In this document: positions 1 to 8,688 of the stretch, one piece after another
How positions within the stretch are numbered: the stretch's first letter is position 1
How the letters are laid out: each line of letters begins with the position of its first letter
Assembly: GCA_963933115.1 (NCBI GenBank)
Contig: CAWVSL010000007.1
Coordinates: forward strand, 1-64,000
DNA from: JALJPB01 sp963933115
GTDB taxonomy: Bacteria > Pseudomonadota > Gammaproteobacteria > Enterobacterales > Alteromonadaceae
Direction of reading: 5' to 3'
Length of the DNA: 64,000 bases
Translations under genes and position numbers: made by a program
Notes under the pieces: model-generated
The model's input: only the letters and a program-made list of their open reading frames with translations
Told to the model about the DNA's origin: nothing
Databases searched by the model: none

Positions 1-926
1 CTTTGAGTAGCTCATTCTGGGCATCATCAAAGCGATTGCCTCCAATCAAAAAAGCGAGTTTAATTTGAACGCCACTACTAATAGCAAAACTGTATAAAAT
101 ACGAATAAACAATAAATTAAAATGATAAATTCGAGTAGCTAAAGACAATGTCCCCATCGTAACTACCATAGTCGTCATTAAAAGTTGGCTCAACTGTCAT
201 GATAATGGCTCAACAATTGATGGTATTGCTATTTTAAGAATAGGTCGGCAATAATTCTTTAGGGTTTGAAAATGATTAGGGAAGTATATTTTGATTTTAA
301 AATGGCAAAAAATAACTGATAAACTAAAAAGCAAGCTTGATGACCACGCGATCACTGAAGCAGTTGCAATACCTTTAACTCCCAAAGCAGGTGCACCAAA
401 TTTTCCATCAATAAGGATATAATTAAAGATAACATTAACTACCAACATTATTGCTGTTGAAAACATATTCCAATTAGTTTTACCTTGTGAGGCTAGTATA
501 GCTGTTGTTGAAAATCTTAATGCCAAAAACCAAGTCACCATACCCAAGGTAGTTAAGTAGAGTTGTGAAAACGACGATAATTCGCCGGTTAAACCTAACA
601 AAGCTGGAAATATCTCAGCACCTGAGACAAAAGTCACCGACATAAAAATCCTGAAAATAAAATCAGAAGACTCAATACACCATAAGTCCCAGCAACTTTA
701 TTATTGTCTTTCGCACCTAATTATTGAGTAGCAATGCTACTTCCGGCTTGTTAAATAGTGCTATAAAGTGCAAACCCTATACCGAGTATTGGCAACATTG
801 CACCAACAGCCGCATTATTTGAAATTTGGCTCAATAATAAGGCGTCGGTTACATTGATCATAAAAATAAATAACAAATCAACAAAAATAGGCCAAGTAAG
901 ACTTATTAAACTACGATCGGCAATCT
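1..926 (-). pseudogene. Decayed MATE-family efflux transporter, cut by the window edge
   Basis: Read on the minus strand, this region encodes stretches typical of the multidrug and toxin extrusion (MATE) family: an N-terminal segment with TWPIFVDLLF, a LGAKDN-like loop, and a 148-codon open piece at 197-643 with the RFSTTAILASQGKT loop and hydrophobic helices. The frame is interrupted by in-frame stops at 751-753 and 721-723 (both in place of Gln codons), a frameshift near 630-645, and a stop at 197-199, after which MATE-like sequence continues to the window edge. No good start codon precedes it, and a stop at 925-927 blocks the frame. It is not a recent copy of the intact MATE gene at 5590-6960, because the loop sequences differ. 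The decay is directly visible. The family call rests on helix and loop patterns. Confidence 0.8.
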
Positions 927-1033
927 AGGGCTTTTTTTAGACAATGATGGTTCAGACTTTTTGTAGCAAGTTCCTTATTGTCTCAGACCTGACACTTACA
1001 TCAAGGAATTATTAGTTTTTAAAAATATATTTA

Positions 1034-1073
1034 AAAAAGCCACCGTTAATCATCTGATTAATTGTGGCTTTTT
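1034..1073 (-). terminator. Rho-independent terminator of the acyl-CoA dehydrogenase gene
   Basis: A 10-bp outer stem (AAAAAGCCAC with GTGGCTTTTT) encloses a 7-bp inner stem (TTAATCA with TGATTAA), separated by a 2-nt internal loop. The A/T tracts flanking the GC part make it usable on both strands. It lies 29 bases past the stop of the minus-strand dehydrogenase gene. Confidence 0.8.
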
Positions 1074-1102
1074 ATAACAAAAACAGATATTAATTTGTTA
1101 TT

Positions 1103-2923
1103 TTATAAAAACGATAATAATTCTTCATCTAATTGCATTAACGATTTAGGATTAGCCATCATGGTTTTTGCTAAAGATTGAGTTCTTGGCAACAAACGTT
1201 CAAAATAAAATTCTGCAGTTTTAATTTTCGCACGGTAAAAATCGCGATTTTCTGGGTCCCCCGCTAATTTTTCATAAGCAGCTTGCGCCATTTGCGCCCA
1301 AAAATAGCCCATAATGATATATCCTGAATACATTAAATAATCAACCGATGCAGAGCCAACAATGTCGCGATTCTTTTTCGCTTTCAAGGCTAAACGAAGC
1401 GAATATTGCTGCCAACTTATAACGTTTTTACTTAATGGCCAAATAAATTTATTCATTTGACGTTTATGTGCATTACTTGAAATCATACTTTTGTCTTTAC
1501 AAAAGATTAGTATTTCTTTAGTAAATTTATTTAACGATTTACCACGCGTTAGTAAAATTTTACGACCTAATAAATCAAGCGCTTGAATACCGGTTGTCCC
1601 TTCATATAATGTTGAAATACGTACGTCACGAACAATTTGCTCCATACCCCACTCTTTTATATAACCATGGCCTCCAAATATCTGCATTCCATGACTAGCA
1701 CTTTCACAGCCCAGTTCAGTTAAAAATGCTTTTAAAATTGGCGTGATAAAACCTAAACGGTCATCCGCTTCTTTTAGGTCTTCTTCTGTTTTAGCTGTTT
1801 CTATTTCATCAACAATTTTGGCGGTATAATAGATCATTGCGCGGCCCCCTTCTGAAATTGCTTTTTGTGTCATCAACATTTTACGAACATCAGGGTGGAC
1901 GATAATAGGGTCAGCAACTTGGTCAGGGAATTTTTTACCGGTTAAAGCACGCATAGATAGACGTTCTTTGGCGTATAACAATGAGTTTTGATAAGCAAGC
2001 TCTGAAGCACAGAGTCCTTGAAGGGCGGTACCAACACGGGCGGTGTTCATAAAGGTGAACATACATTCAAGACCTTTATTTTCGGAACCAATCAAAACAC
2101 CTTTAGCATTATCAAAATTTAATACCGCTGTTGCAGAGCCTTTAATGCCCATTTTATCTTCAATAGAACCACAAATAACATTATTGGCTTCACCTAAATC
2201 ACCTTGTGGATTAACTTGAATTTTAGGCACAATAAATAATGAAATACCTCGAGTACCTGCTGGTGCATCGGGTAAGCGAGCGAGTACAATATGAATAATA
2301 TTTTCAGTTAAATCATGTTCACCGGCTGAAATAAAAATCTTGGTGCCGGTAATATCATAGGTTCCGTCACCATTTGGCGAGGCTTTGGTTTTAATTTGCC
2401 CTAAATCTGTCCCGCATTGAGGTTCAGTTAGGCACATAGTGCCGGTCCAAGTTCCTTCAGTTAAACGGGTAAGATAAAGATTTTTTTGTTCATCACTACC
2501 ATGCAATTGAACCGTATTCATTGCACCATGGCTTAAGCCTGGATACATAGACCATGACCAATTAGCTGTACCCATCATTTCTGATTTCACCATGCCTAAT
2601 GACGGTGGTAGCCCTTGCCCACCATGTTCAATAGGATGAGAAAGGCTTTGCCAGCCACCATCGACATACTGCTGATAAGCTTCTTTAAAGCCTGTCGGAG
2701 TGATAACTTTACCATGATCAAACTGACAACCTTCTTTATCACCACTTTGATTTAATGGTAATAATTCATTTTCACAAAACTTGGCACACTCCTGTAAAAT
2801 AGCATCAACCAAATCAGGAGTCGCCTCAGAAAACTCTGGATGTTTCTCATAGTGAGGGTAATAGCCAAAGACATCTTCAAATAAAAACTTTATATCCATT
2901 ATTGGTGCTTTAAAACTAAGCAT
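1103..2923 (-). CDS. Acyl-CoA dehydrogenase (about 600-residue class)
   Basis: FAD-dependent acyl-CoA dehydrogenase of 606 residues, catalysing the first oxidation of acyl-CoA in beta-oxidation and passing electrons to ETF. The N-terminus (KAPIMDIKFLFEDVFG) matches the long subclass found in Pseudomonas and Alteromonadales. The FAD and substrate signature TEPQCGTDLG is at residues 166-175, and the YEGTTGIQ motif near 440-447 carries the probable catalytic Glu441. The roughly 150-residue C-terminal extension is typical of this class and absent from the 380-residue mitochondrial type. The gene stands alone, followed by a strong terminator and preceded by a TGGTNNNACCA operator, which points to control by fatty-acid signals. 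The chain-length preference cannot be read from the sequence. Confidence 0.92.
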   Translation of the reverse strand: MLSFKAPIMDIKFLFEDVFGYYPHYEKHPEFSEATPDLVDAILQECAKFCENELLPLNQSGDKEGCQFDHGKVITPTGFKEAYQQYVDGGWQSLSHPIEHGGQGLPPSLGMVKSEMMGTANWSWSMYPGLSHGAMNTVQLHGSDEQKNLYLTRLTEGTWTGTMCLTEPQCGTDLGQIKTKASPNGDGTYDITGTKIFISAGEHDLTENIIHIVLARLPDAPAGTRGISLFIVPKIQVNPQGDLGEANNVICGSIEDKMGIKGSATAVLNFDNAKGVLIGSENKGLECMFTFMNTARVGTALQGLCASELAYQNSLLYAKERLSMRALTGKKFPDQVADPIIVHPDVRKMLMTQKAISEGGRAMIYYTAKIVDEIETAKTEEDLKEADDRLGFITPILKAFLTELGCESASHGMQIFGGHGYIKEWGMEQIVRDVRISTLYEGTTGIQALDLLGRKILLTRGKSLNKFTKEILIFCKDKSMISSNAHKRQMNKFIWPLSKNVISWQQYSLRLALKAKKNRDIVGSASVDYLMYSGYIIMGYFWAQMAQAAYEKLAGDPENRDFYRAKIKTAEFYFERLLPRTQSLAKTMMANPKSLMQLDEELLSFL

Positions 2924-2987
2924 GACTGAACTCCAAATCTAATTATCTTCAAGTAAACTCGATATAGAGTATAACAAATAAAGCCAC

Positions 2988-2998
2988 TGGTCCAACCA
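2988..2998. promoter_or_regulatory. FadR-type operator upstream of the acyl-CoA dehydrogenase gene
   Basis: The sequence TGGTCCAACCA fits the TGGTNNNACCA core bound by FadR, the fatty-acid-responsive GntR-family regulator. With flanks it reads ACTGGTCCAACCACT, close to the enterobacterial fad operators. It lies 65 bases before the start codon, a position where a bound repressor would block a promoter. The site is seen directly. That FadR exists in this genome and binds here is inferred. Confidence 0.5.
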
Positions 2999-3351
2999 CT
3001 TTTTACTATTAATCATTAATGATATAAAGTATTGGCGATAATCACAGATGATGGAAAACTAAGAAAAAGAATTATAGATAGGAAAGTAGGGGGTTATATC
3101 AATTATAAAAATTAACGTTGCCTTAATTTTAACTCGTTAATATTTTGAAATTTTAAAAATAAAAGGGATTATTAAAAATTTATATATAACTATTACCCGT
3201 AGATAATTTATCTGATACAGCAAATAATTATAACCAAGCTATACAGATGTCCTAGACTAATTAATAACAATGTAATTAAAATAATTCCCACTAAAGGGGA
3301 TTACCTTATCTGCATTGGTATAGTTCGATAATTTTTATTGAGGATGTCTAT
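2999..3351. other. Noncoding stretch between divergent genes
   Basis: Very AT-rich sequence between the minus-strand acyl-CoA dehydrogenase and the plus-strand 70-codon ORF. It must hold promoters for both, but I see no strong -35/-10 pair, no RNA gene and no repeat apart from the FadR-type site at its left end. Confidence 0.5.
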
Positions 3352-3564
3352 ATGAGTGTAATTTGGAAAAATCACGCCATCATATTAGCTAATATGATCA
3401 AGGAGAGTAACGAAACTCAGGCGCATTTATATCTTGAACAATTGATGTTATTTCCAGTCGATATTCAAGATAAGATCATCGAAGAAGTTAGTCATTTAAC
3501 CCACTGTAAGAGTGACGCTGTTGCTAGTATCATTAAACACTATTCTATGCTTGAAATTAAATGA
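3352..3564 (+). CDS. Small hypothetical protein, 70 residues
   Basis: A 70-residue soluble protein I do not recognise. It starts MSVIWKNHAIILANMIKE and appears largely helical and amphipathic, with no signal peptide or membrane segment. GAGG lies about 8 bases before the ATG and can serve as ribosome binding site. It is one of the few plus-strand genes and ends 22 bases from the convergent uvrB stop, so the two transcripts may overlap. Codon usage looks like that of its neighbours, which supports a real gene, but no function can be assigned. Confidence 0.55.
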   Translation: MSVIWKNHAIILANMIKESNETQAHLYLEQLMLFPVDIQDKIIEEVSHLTHCKSDAVASIIKHYSMLEIK

Positions 3565-3586
3565 TATAAGTCAGCAGTACAATTAA

Positions 3587-5587
3587 TTAAGTCGACAGTT
3601 GTTGCGTTCTGAGCATTGCAATATCATCTCGGATCGCAGCAGCAGCTTCAAACTCTAAATTCTGGGCGTGTTTGTACATTTCTTCCTCTAACTGCTTCAC
3701 TTTTTTATCAATTTCTCTAGTGCTTAATAAGGCGTAGGCAGCTTGGGCCTCTGCGACTTCACTTAATTGATTTTTATTCGAACTTGATGAACCCACGTCC
3801 ATAACATCAGTGATTTTACTGGTGACTCCTCGAGGGGTGATATTATTATCAAGGTTATATTGATGTTGTTTCTCTCGGCGTCGCTCAGTTTCATCTATCG
3901 CTTTTCGCATGGATTTAGTAATACGACCTGCATATAAAATAGCTTTACCATTAAGGTTTCTTGCTGCTCGTCCAATCGTTTGGATTAATGATCTCTCTGA
4001 ACGTAAAAAACCTTCTTTGTCTGCATCTAAAATAGCCACTAAAGATACCTCAGGTAAATCTAAACCTTCTCTTAATAAGTTAATACCAACAATGACATCA
4101 AATTTACCTAAACGAAAATCGCGGATAATCTCGACACGTTCAACCGTATCAACATCTGAATGTAAATAACGTGTTTTTATTCCATGCTCATCTAAGTAAT
4201 CAGTTAAGTCCTCTGCCATACGTTTGGTTAATGTTGTGGCAATAACTCGTTCATTTAATGGCAACCTTTTTCGTATTTCTGATAGTAAGTCATCGACTTG
4301 AGTTTCAACATCTCTTACTTCAATAATAGGGTCTAACAGGCCAGTAGGTCGGACAACTTGCTCAGCAATGTCATCACCAGATTTATCGAGTTCATATTTA
4401 CTCGGAGTTGCTGAAACATAAATAGTTTGAGGCGAAAGCGCTTCAAACTCTTCAAACTTCATAGGTCGATTATCTAGAGCAGATGGTAGTCGAAAACCAT
4501 ATTCAACTAAATTTTCTTTGCGTGATCTATCACCTTTGTACATAGCACCTATTTGAGGAACAGTGACATGTGATTCATCAAGAATAAGTAAACCATCGTC
4601 AGGTAAATAATCAAATAATGTCGGTGGTGAGTCGCCCTGCTCTCGTCCGGAAAGATAACGTGAGTAGTTTTCGATACCTGAGCAGTAACCTAACTCAGCC
4701 ATCATTTCAATATCAAATTGAGTCCGTTGACTGATACGTTGCTCTTCAACTAATTTGCCATGATCTTTTAATTGCTTGGCGCGTTCTTTGAGCTCTAGTT
4801 TGATCATGTCAACGGCAGCAATAATTTTTTCTTTAGGGGTTGCGTAATGCGTTTTAGGATAAACCGTGACTCTTGCCAATACTCGCTCTACAGAACCGGT
4901 TAGCGGATCAAATTGGCTAATACGCTCAATTTCTTCATCAAAAAGCTCTACTCGCAAGGCAAACTTGTCTGACTCAGCTGGAAATATATCGATAACATCT
5001 CCTCTAACTCGATAAGTAGCACGAGTAAAAGCAGTATCATTTCGCTTATATTGCAACTCAGCTAATCGCCTTAAAATATCTCTTTGATTAATAATGTCAC
5101 CTTGACGGAGGTGCAACATCATTTTTAAATAAGAGTCGGGGTCACCTAAACCATAAATAGCAGAAACAGAGGCAATAATAATAACATCACGTCGCTCTAA
5201 TAACGCCTTAGTAGCCGATAGACGCATTTGTTCAATATGTTCGTTGATAGCTGCATCTTTTTCGATAAAGGTATCCGTAGTAGGCACATAGGCTTCTGGC
5301 TGATAATAATCATAATAAGAAACAAAGTACTCAACCGCATTATTAGGGAAAAACTCTTTCATTTCTCCGTACAATTGAGCCGCCAAGGTTTTATTAGGTG
5401 CCATAATCATTGTTGGCCGATTCAGTTCAGCAATAACATTAGCAATAGTAAATGTTTTTCCAGAGCCAGTAACCCCTAAAAGTGTTTGATGCGCTAAACC
5501 ATCTTTAACCCCTTCAAGTAACTTTTTTATTGCCGTAGGTTGGTCACCATTTGGCGTATAATCTGATCTTAACTCCATCGCTTTCAT
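3587..5587 (-). CDS. uvrB: Excinuclease ABC subunit B
   Basis: UvrB, the damage-verifying helicase-like subunit of UvrABC nucleotide excision repair, 666 residues as expected. Walker A GVTGSGKT is at residues 38-45. The beta-hairpin that clamps DNA follows at about 91 (YYDYYQPEAYVP), the Walker B region reads LILDESHV, helicase motif VI is near QTIGRAARN, and a C-terminal UVR domain (EEEMYKHAQNLEFEAAAAIRD) binds UvrC. The start is chosen because AGGAG, embedded in the last codons of the upstream MATE gene, lies 10 bases before it. Only two bases separate the MATE stop from this ATG, so the pair is surely cotranscribed and probably translationally coupled. No uvrA or uvrC is in the window. No clear LexA box was found. 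Confidence 0.98.
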   Translation of the reverse strand: MKAMELRSDYTPNGDQPTAIKKLLEGVKDGLAHQTLLGVTGSGKTFTIANVIAELNRPTMIMAPNKTLAAQLYGEMKEFFPNNAVEYFVSYYDYYQPEAYVPTTDTFIEKDAAINEHIEQMRLSATKALLERRDVIIIASVSAIYGLGDPDSYLKMMLHLRQGDIINQRDILRRLAELQYKRNDTAFTRATYRVRGDVIDIFPAESDKFALRVELFDEEIERISQFDPLTGSVERVLARVTVYPKTHYATPKEKIIAAVDMIKLELKERAKQLKDHGKLVEEQRISQRTQFDIEMMAELGYCSGIENYSRYLSGREQGDSPPTLFDYLPDDGLLILDESHVTVPQIGAMYKGDRSRKENLVEYGFRLPSALDNRPMKFEEFEALSPQTIYVSATPSKYELDKSGDDIAEQVVRPTGLLDPIIEVRDVETQVDDLLSEIRKRLPLNERVIATTLTKRMAEDLTDYLDEHGIKTRYLHSDVDTVERVEIIRDFRLGKFDVIVGINLLREGLDLPEVSLVAILDADKEGFLRSERSLIQTIGRAARNLNGKAILYAGRITKSMRKAIDETERRREKQHQYNLDNNITPRGVTSKITDVMDVGSSSSNKNQLSEVAEAQAAYALLSTREIDKKVKQLEEEMYKHAQNLEFEAAAAIRDDIAMLRTQQLST

Positions 5588-5589
5588 GA

Positions 5590-6960
5590 TTAAACAACTC
5601 CTGCTTGAATTTTTTCATAACAAAATTGCTTAACAAAAAAGTTATAAGAGATAACGGCCATAAAAAGGTTGCCTAATAACGCACCAATAAAGAGCCCCTG
5701 TAGCCCATAAAGAAGACTGCCGATATAAGCGAGAGGGACATAACAGACAAACAGTCGGATAAAGCTAAGTACTAAAGCTATCATAGGTTTGTGAAGGGCA
5801 TTAAATGAGGAATTGGTTAGAATTATAACCCCTTGTAATCCATAGCCAAAGGGTAAAATCCACATAAACAAAATAATAATGTCAGCAACCGCTTTTTCTT
5901 TAGTAAATACCTCAGCAATTAACGGAGCGATTAACAACAAGATAACAAAAATAAGCACTTGCCATACAAGTACGAATTTAATTGACGTTTTATAAGCTTC
6001 TTCAACGCGTTGCATATTACCCGCACCAAAATTTTGACTAATAAAAGGCGGTAAACTCATAGACATTGCCAATATAACTAAACAAGCAATTGATTCTATT
6101 CTGGAGCCAACGCCAAATGCAGCGACAGCTGAGTCACCAAAATTTGCAACAATAGCGGTCATAATACCTGCAGCAATAGGGGTTAACATACTGGCTCCGG
6201 CTGCAGGTAGACCAATACGTAAAATTCCTTTACAAGCACTAATCATATCGATTAATGAAATAAGCTTAGTGTGAATTAGTTTTTTGTTAACAATAAGTAT
6301 ATATAAAACAAATACTAAGCCTACCAACCAAGAAACTAAAGTAGCGATAGCGGCCCCTTTAATTCCCATTGCAGGGATAGGACCTAAGCCAAAAATTAAT
6401 ATAGGGTCTAATATGGCATTAATTAACCCTGCACTACCCATAATAATACTGGGCGTTTTGGTATCGCCAGAGGCGCGTAAAACTGAATTTCCAATCATAG
6501 GTCCAATTAAACAAACACTACCAAAAAACCAAATATCCATATAATCATGAATTAACGGCAATAATTCTTGACTGGCCCCTAATAAAAAAAATATCTCATC
6601 AATAAAGTGATAACCAATAAAAGAGAGCAGACCAACAATAATTGCGGCTAAATACAGAGCTGCAGTAGCAGAATTTTTAGCTAGTTCATGTTCACCTCGG
6701 CCTAAAAATTTAGCAATAACGGCTGATGTGCCAATACCAAGACCAATAGTTAGGCTCAATACAGTAAAAGTAATAGGAAAGGTAAAGCTAATGGCAGCAA
6801 GTGGTTCAGTACCGAGTAAACTGACAAAAAAAGTATCTACCAAATTAAAAGTCATTAACAAAATCATTCCATAAATCATCGGAACTGTCATTTTCTTTAA
6901 TACGCTCGGTACGGGATCGATTAATAAGTCGACTTTTTTGTTTGTCTTTATTTTTGTCAT
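5590..6960 (-). CDS. MATE-family multidrug/cation antiporter
   Basis: Inner-membrane protein of 456 residues with about 12 hydrophobic helices in two similar halves, typical of MATE exporters that swap Na+ or H+ for cationic drugs. Recognisable parts are the N-terminal MTVPMIYGMILLMTFNLVDT helix, the LGASQELLP loop near residue 130, and the conserved second-half start (GLPAAGASMLTPIAAG). It sits directly upstream of uvrB with a 2-base gap, so it is the first gene of a MATE-uvrB transcript. Substrate and coupling ion cannot be read from the sequence. It is not closely similar to the decayed MATE gene at the window's left end. Confidence 0.9.
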   Translation of the reverse strand: MTKIKTNKKVDLLIDPVPSVLKKMTVPMIYGMILLMTFNLVDTFFVSLLGTEPLAAISFTFPITFTVLSLTIGLGIGTSAVIAKFLGRGEHELAKNSATAALYLAAIIVGLLSFIGYHFIDEIFFLLGASQELLPLIHDYMDIWFFGSVCLIGPMIGNSVLRASGDTKTPSIIMGSAGLINAILDPILIFGLGPIPAMGIKGAAIATLVSWLVGLVFVLYILIVNKKLIHTKLISLIDMISACKGILRIGLPAAGASMLTPIAAGIMTAIVANFGDSAVAAFGVGSRIESIACLVILAMSMSLPPFISQNFGAGNMQRVEEAYKTSIKFVLVWQVLIFVILLLIAPLIAEVFTKEKAVADIIILFMWILPFGYGLQGVIILTNSSFNALHKPMIALVLSFIRLFVCYVPLAYIGSLLYGLQGLFIGALLGNLFMAVISYNFFVKQFCYEKIQAGVV

Positions 6961-7294
6961 TAAATTATTTTGACTTCTAGGAAATTAATCTGATTGTGAG
7001 CCACAAAAAAGGTATTGTAAAAGATACTCGTTATTGCCGCTATCCATATATCAGATTTTACCATAAATAGGTTGGATTTAGTTAAAATCACGAACAATAA
7101 CTTATCTTTTAGCAATTGAACAAAATAAACATTCACAGCAAAAATACGACTTGTTGAAAAATCACACTATTTGAGAGCTATTTAACCCAAAAACAGATAA
7201 AGCCATGATAACAATAGGTTTTATTTATTTTACCTTTTTTTAACAAATACGCTTGAAGCCTTGTTTACTCTAAATGTCGTACTTTATTACATTT
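6961..7294. other. Noncoding stretch upstream of the MATE-uvrB pair
   Basis: AT-rich region that should contain the MATE-uvrB promoter. No coding potential or RNA gene is visible. It runs directly into the DnaA-box cluster at 7295-7330. Confidence 0.45.
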
Positions 7295-7330
7295 TAATCC
7301 ACAGTGTTATCCACAGGATTAGTGGATAAC
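7295..7330. promoter_or_regulatory. Cluster of three DnaA boxes (DARS-like)
   Basis: Three DnaA-box-like 9-mers lie within 36 bases. TAATCCACA at 7295-7303 (plus, 8 of 9), TTATCCACA at 7307-7315 (plus, perfect R1-type box), and AGTGGATAA at 7321-7329 (minus strand TTATCCACT, 8 of 9). The second and third form a perfect 9-bp inverted repeat (GTTATCCAC and GTGGATAAC at 7306-7314 and 7322-7330). In E. coli, compact clusters of three boxes form the DARS sites that reactivate DnaA, and DARS1 lies just upstream of uvrB. Here the cluster is upstream of the MATE-uvrB pair. The boxes are directly visible. Function as DARS, titration site or DnaA-controlled promoter is inferred. Confidence 0.55.
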
Positions 7331-7462
7331 TATGTTTTAAAAGATAAAAGAGCCACAAACTATGCTCGGAGTAAAAAACCACCAAAAACCGACTATATTC
7401 CCTCCTTAACGACTGCTATTTAAGCAAACGAACAAATTATTAGATTTATTGTGATTTATCTG

Positions 7463-7491
7463 TTGACAGGATCGCGATCCCCCTTTAATAT
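7463..7491 (+). promoter_or_regulatory. Sigma70-type promoter of the tRNA-Asn genes
   Basis: A perfect -35 TTGACA (7463-7468) and a -10 TAATAT (7486-7491, 4 of 6) are separated by 17 bases. A GC-rich discriminator (TCCGCCCCG) follows, the hallmark of stringently controlled stable-RNA promoters. It lies 45 bases before the first tRNA. Confidence 0.8.
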
Positions 7492-7536
7492 TCCGCCCCG
7501 TTAGCAGAGACGCTAGCTAGTTTTTAAATAAACAAT

Positions 7537-7612
7537 TCCCCAATAGCTCAGTTGGTAGAGCGACGGACTGTTAATCCGTGTGTCATTGGTTCAAGTCCAA
7601 TTTGGGGAGCCA
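7537..7612 (+). tRNA. tRNA-Asn (GTT), copy 1
   Basis: 76-nt cloverleaf with a 7-bp acceptor stem (TCCCCAA with TTGGGGA), a D-arm with AGCTCAGTTGGTAGAGC, an anticodon loop CTGTTAA with GTT at 7570-7572, a T-arm with GGTTCAAGTCC, discriminator G and an encoded CCA end. It is identical in sequence to the second copy 119 bases downstream, and the two are probably processed from one transcript. Confidence 0.97.
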
Positions 7613-7655
7613 TATTTAAGTAATGGCCATGGCGGTTACTGTTGTAAAGTTTTAT

Positions 7656-7731
7656 TCCCCAATAGCTCAGTTGGTAGAGCGACGGACTGTTAATCCGTGT
7701 GTCATTGGTTCAAGTCCAATTTGGGGAGCCA
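7656..7731 (+). tRNA. tRNA-Asn (GTT), copy 2
   Basis: An identical 76-nt copy of the first tRNA-Asn with the anticodon at 7689-7691 and encoded CCA. The 43-base spacer between copies has no promoter-like sequence, so it most likely shares the promoter at 7463. A terminator follows 8 bases later. The pair is a tandem duplication maintained without divergence. Confidence 0.97.
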
Positions 7732-7739
7732 CATTAAAA

Positions 7740-7766
7740 AACCTGCATATAATGCGGGTTTTTTTT
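7740..7766 (+). terminator. Terminator of the tRNA-Asn transcript
   Basis: A 9-bp stem (7740-7748 with 7752-7760, one T-G wobble) has a 3-nt loop and is followed by a run of eight T on the plus strand. Confidence 0.85.
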
Positions 7767-8160
7767 CGTCTATAAAATATATTCATTCATAGCGAAATTG
7801 CTGTAGAAACTAGCCTTACTCGACATTAAATACAAAAAGTATCGCTAATGAGGGTGTTACTGACTTAACGATGAGTGAGATCACTTCATAGCCTCAGCTA
7901 TACTAATATCCTTGCCGTTACTCGCTCATTATGAGGGCAACCTCATTCATTGATTTACATTAACAAACAACGACTTTAACGGCTAATATTATAACACTGG
8001 CCAATGGATTATATAAACATCAGTTAGAAAATGGCTATGAAGGGTTTGATTCTAATTACATCTATATTTTAGATGGGCTGTAAGGGTGAATTAACTTTTA
8101 ATATTTCGTTAATAAGCAAGGTAACAGAAAGCATCAATCGTAATAACTACTCAAACATAT
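7767..8160. other. Noncoding stretch between the tRNA genes and the Lrp-family gene
   Basis: No gene of credible length. A loose dyad involves ATGAGGGTGTTACTGAC near 7848 and GGGCAACCTCATTCATTG near 7936, but it is imperfect and I attach no function to it. An open reading stretch without a start codon (7964-8083) might be an eroded gene end. Confidence 0.4.
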
Positions 8161-8637
8161 TTAATCAAGTGGCACACTGCTGTCTTCTTTAATATGCTCA
8201 GTGACTATGTAAGTATGTGTTTGAACGATGTCAGGTAAATTACCGACTTTTTCTAACACAAGTCGGTAATTGTCCATATTAGCAAAACGTATTTTAAGTA
8301 AATAATCATAACCACCGGCAACAAGGTGGCACTCTACAATCTCTTTTATTTTAACTACTTCTATTTTAAAAAGCTTAAATACATCAGCTGTAGTTCGGGC
8401 CATTGTCACTTGAATAAATGCGGTCATAGAATAGTTTAATTTGGCGGCATTTAAAAAAGCACCATAATGTTTAATATAGCCTTCATTTTCTAAACGCTTT
8501 ACTCTGTCTAAACAAGGGCTAGCACTTAAGTTAATTTTCTTAGCTAACTCAACATTTGATATGCGCCCTTCATGTTGCAGAGTTTTCAAAATGATCATGT
8601 CAATACGATCTAATGGCTTTGTCTTGTCTTTATTCAT
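8161..8637 (-). CDS. Lrp/AsnC-family transcriptional regulator (PutR-like by context)
   Basis: 158-residue regulator with the standard Lrp layout. An N-terminal winged helix-turn-helix (DRIDMIILKTLQHEGRISNVELAKKI, followed by LSASPCLDRVKRLE, roughly residues 11-60) precedes a C-terminal ACT-like RAM domain that binds amino-acid effectors and drives oligomerisation (VECHLVAGGYDYLLKIR). It lies immediately downstream of putA, separated by a terminator, so it probably has its own promoter in the roughly 50-base gap. In several proteobacteria an Lrp-type PutR next to putA activates it in response to proline. Since this PutA lacks its own DNA-binding domain, that role is plausible here. It could instead be a general Lrp paralogue. 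Confidence 0.85.
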   Translation of the reverse strand: MNKDKTKPLDRIDMIILKTLQHEGRISNVELAKKINLSASPCLDRVKRLENEGYIKHYGAFLNAAKLNYSMTAFIQVTMARTTADVFKLFKIEVVKIKEIVECHLVAGGYDYLLKIRFANMDNYRLVLEKVGNLPDIVQTHTYIVTEHIKEDSSVPLD

Positions 8638-8688
8638 CTTACCGTTACTTTATTCTATTACTAAATCAATAGTGCCATAGTAACGGCT

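Noticed and set aside
7537..7731. Duplicated tRNA-Asn genes as an attachment site for an integrated element
   Set aside because: Both copies are complete, and no integrase, repeat of the tRNA 3' end elsewhere in the window, or foreign gene block is present.
7964..8083. Forty-codon open stretch with protein-like composition upstream of the Lrp-family gene
   Set aside because: It has no start codon or ribosome site and no recognisable family; at most an eroded gene end.
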